A stretch of DNA of 64,000 nucleotides from contig NZ_DFBS01000012.1 in assembly GCF_002366715.1 (NCBI RefSeq), forward strand, positions 214,625 to 278,624, read 5' to 3'. The position numbers were made by a program, and so were the translations under genes. The notes beneath the pieces were generated by a model. That model was given only the letters and a program-made list of their open reading frames with translations. It searched no databases and was not told the DNA's origin. Shown here piece by piece: positions 62,877-64,000 of this stretch (the stretch's first letter is position 1; the number at the start of each line of letters is the position of its first letter). This stretch comes from Halomonas sp. UBA3074. Its GTDB lineage: Bacteria; Pseudomonadota; Gammaproteobacteria; Pseudomonadales; Halomonadaceae.

Positions 62877-63935
62877 TTAAAGATGGTTTTTCAAAGCGAT
62901 CCAGCGCCGCTGGCGGTGGCTGTCAAGCCCTGCTTCCAGCAATGCCATCGAACGCAGGGCGTCGTCGACGCTTACCGGTAGCGGGGCTTTGTCGCGGATA
63001 GCAGCGGCGATGCCCTGGTAATACGCCAGGTAGTCGCCCAGCAGCGTTGGGTACTCGTTGCGGATGAGCGGTGCGTTTTCACCCTCCCCTTCACGCAACG
63101 TTAGGATGCCAGGCTGACTATCGATGCCCCACTGTGACGTAGGCACTTCGCCTGCCTTCAAGCGGTCTTCCTGAGGATCCAGACCATATTTAACGAAGCT
63201 GCCTTGGGTGCCATGAATCCGAAAGCGCGGCGTAGGGTCGGCGACCAGCGTGCTCGCGGCGAGCGTCACGCGAAAATCCTCATAATCGAGCAAGGCCAGG
63301 AAGTCATCGTCGGCCTTGGCGCCATCACGCAAGGTGCCCAACTCAAGCAGAATGGCCTGAGGCATGCCAAACAGCTCACAGGCCTGATCCAGCAAATGCG
63401 GCCCCAGGTCGTACCAAATGCCGCCACCAGGCGTCGCTTTCTCGCGCCAGCGGTCACGCACTTCCGGTCGAAAGCGGTCAAAATGCGATTCAACATTCAC
63501 TACTCGACCCAGCGTACCCGCTTCCAGCAGCGCTTTAACGGTCAAGAAGTCGCTATCCCAACGGCGGTTGTGAAAGACTGACAGTAAGCGCTCTTTTTCA
63601 TCCGCCAACTTTTTAAGCAACCGTCCTTCCGAAAGCGTGACCGTAAAAGGCTTGTCGACGACGACATGCTTACCCGCCGTGAGTGCCGCCTTGGCGAGCG
63701 AAAAATGTGTGTCGTTTGGCGTAGGAATAACGATCAAATCAATATCCTTGCGCTGACACAGTGCCATCGCCTGGCTCTCGACTTCCACCCCAGGCAGCGA
63801 CGCCTGCACCTTGGCCGCATCGCTCGAGGAGACCGCGACCAAATCCAGGCCTTCCGTGGCCTGAATCAGCGGCGCGTGGAACGTTTGGCTCGCAAAACCG
63901 TAGCCGACTAATCCAACGTTTATAATCGCCTTCAT
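62877..63935 (-). CDS. Gfo/Idh/MocA-family oxidoreductase
   Basis: A 352-residue NAD(P)-dependent enzyme: N-terminal Rossmann GLVGYGFASQTFHAPLI, the IPTPNDTHFSLAKAALTAGK stretch, the family EKP-type motif as VVVDKPFT, and the C-terminal substrate half with GGGIWYDLGPHLLDQA, whose Asp and His match catalytic positions. Closest in style to YdgJ-type enzymes acting on sugars or inositol-like polyols. Monocistronic; substrate unknown. Confidence 0.88.
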   Translation of the reverse strand: MKAIINVGLVGYGFASQTFHAPLIQATEGLDLVAVSSSDAAKVQASLPGVEVESQAMALCQRKDIDLIVIPTPNDTHFSLAKAALTAGKHVVVDKPFTVTLSEGRLLKKLADEKERLLSVFHNRRWDSDFLTVKALLEAGTLGRVVNVESHFDRFRPEVRDRWREKATPGGGIWYDLGPHLLDQACELFGMPQAILLELGTLRDGAKADDDFLALLDYEDFRVTLAASTLVADPTPRFRIHGTQGSFVKYGLDPQEDRLKAGEVPTSQWGIDSQPGILTLREGEGENAPLIRNEYPTLLGDYLAYYQGIAAAIRDKAPLPVSVDDALRSMALLEAGLDSHRQRRWIALKNHL

Positions 63936-64000
63936 TTGATTCCTTACTCGGGCTGACCGTGTGTTTCAGCTGTGTGTAATCTTAAGCAGACCGCTGTAGC

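Overview
The window looks like chromosomal DNA of a Halomonas-type gammaproteobacterium. This rests on gene content and order: a block holding cicA-like HAD phosphatase, rppH, ptsP, tauE-like, lgt, thyA and folA in the order familiar from Pseudomonas, and a pckA-hslO-hslR-yrfG-nudE block close to the E. coli order. Genus-level assignment is inference; no rRNA gene is present.

Layout. (a) 1-4775 is an accessory region. It holds one very long minus-strand reading frame (1-3729, cut by the left edge) encoding a SIR2-domain protein of the anti-phage DSR1 type, then a short unrecognised ORF with a strong terminator. It lies against the 3' end of a tRNA-Arg(CCT) gene, a common place for islands. 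(b) 4932-9031 holds an AEC-family carrier, a membrane diguanylate cyclase and an RfaH-like antiterminator. (c) 9117-16702 is a minus-strand set galU-pgi-pgm-glmM-glmS that makes UDP-glucose and glucosamine-phosphate precursors for envelope or exopolysaccharide. (d) 17135-30456 is mostly housekeeping: porin, ProQ-like RNA chaperone, folA-thyA, lgt, TauE/SafE permease, an unusual receiver-domain membrane protein, NRDE protein, ptsP, rppH, HAD phosphatase, a VapBC-like toxin-antitoxin pair and mdh. (e) 30685-35717 is an RND efflux pair, rsd and a 42-residue membrane miniprotein.

(f) 35946-48741 is the most coherent accessory pathway: thirteen closely spaced plus-strand genes. They encode a fused FAD-monooxygenase/old-yellow-enzyme of the 2-aminobenzoyl-CoA monooxygenase/reductase type, an SDR, a MarR regulator, an enoyl-CoA hydratase, an acyl-CoA dehydrogenase, a benzoate-type CoA ligase, a five-component Liv-type ABC importer, a hotdog thioesterase and a Rid-family protein. 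A kynurenine-formamidase-like hydrolase faces it. I infer uptake and CoA-dependent aerobic breakdown of anthranilate (2-aminobenzoate) or a close relative such as salicylate, possibly linked to tryptophan/kynurenine.

(g) 48893-63935 holds dsbB, gshA, tex, a DUF1127 protein, a LysR regulator facing an FMN hydroxyacid dehydrogenase, a Tat-exported MsrB-like protein, pckA, hslO, hslR, yrfG, nudE and a Gfo/Idh/MocA oxidoreductase. Palindromic REP-like elements sit at three intergenic sites (about 34.9, 54.5 and 62.5 kb), the last as a tandem array of three 87-bp units. A separate 97-bp nested inverted repeat lies at 48774-48870.
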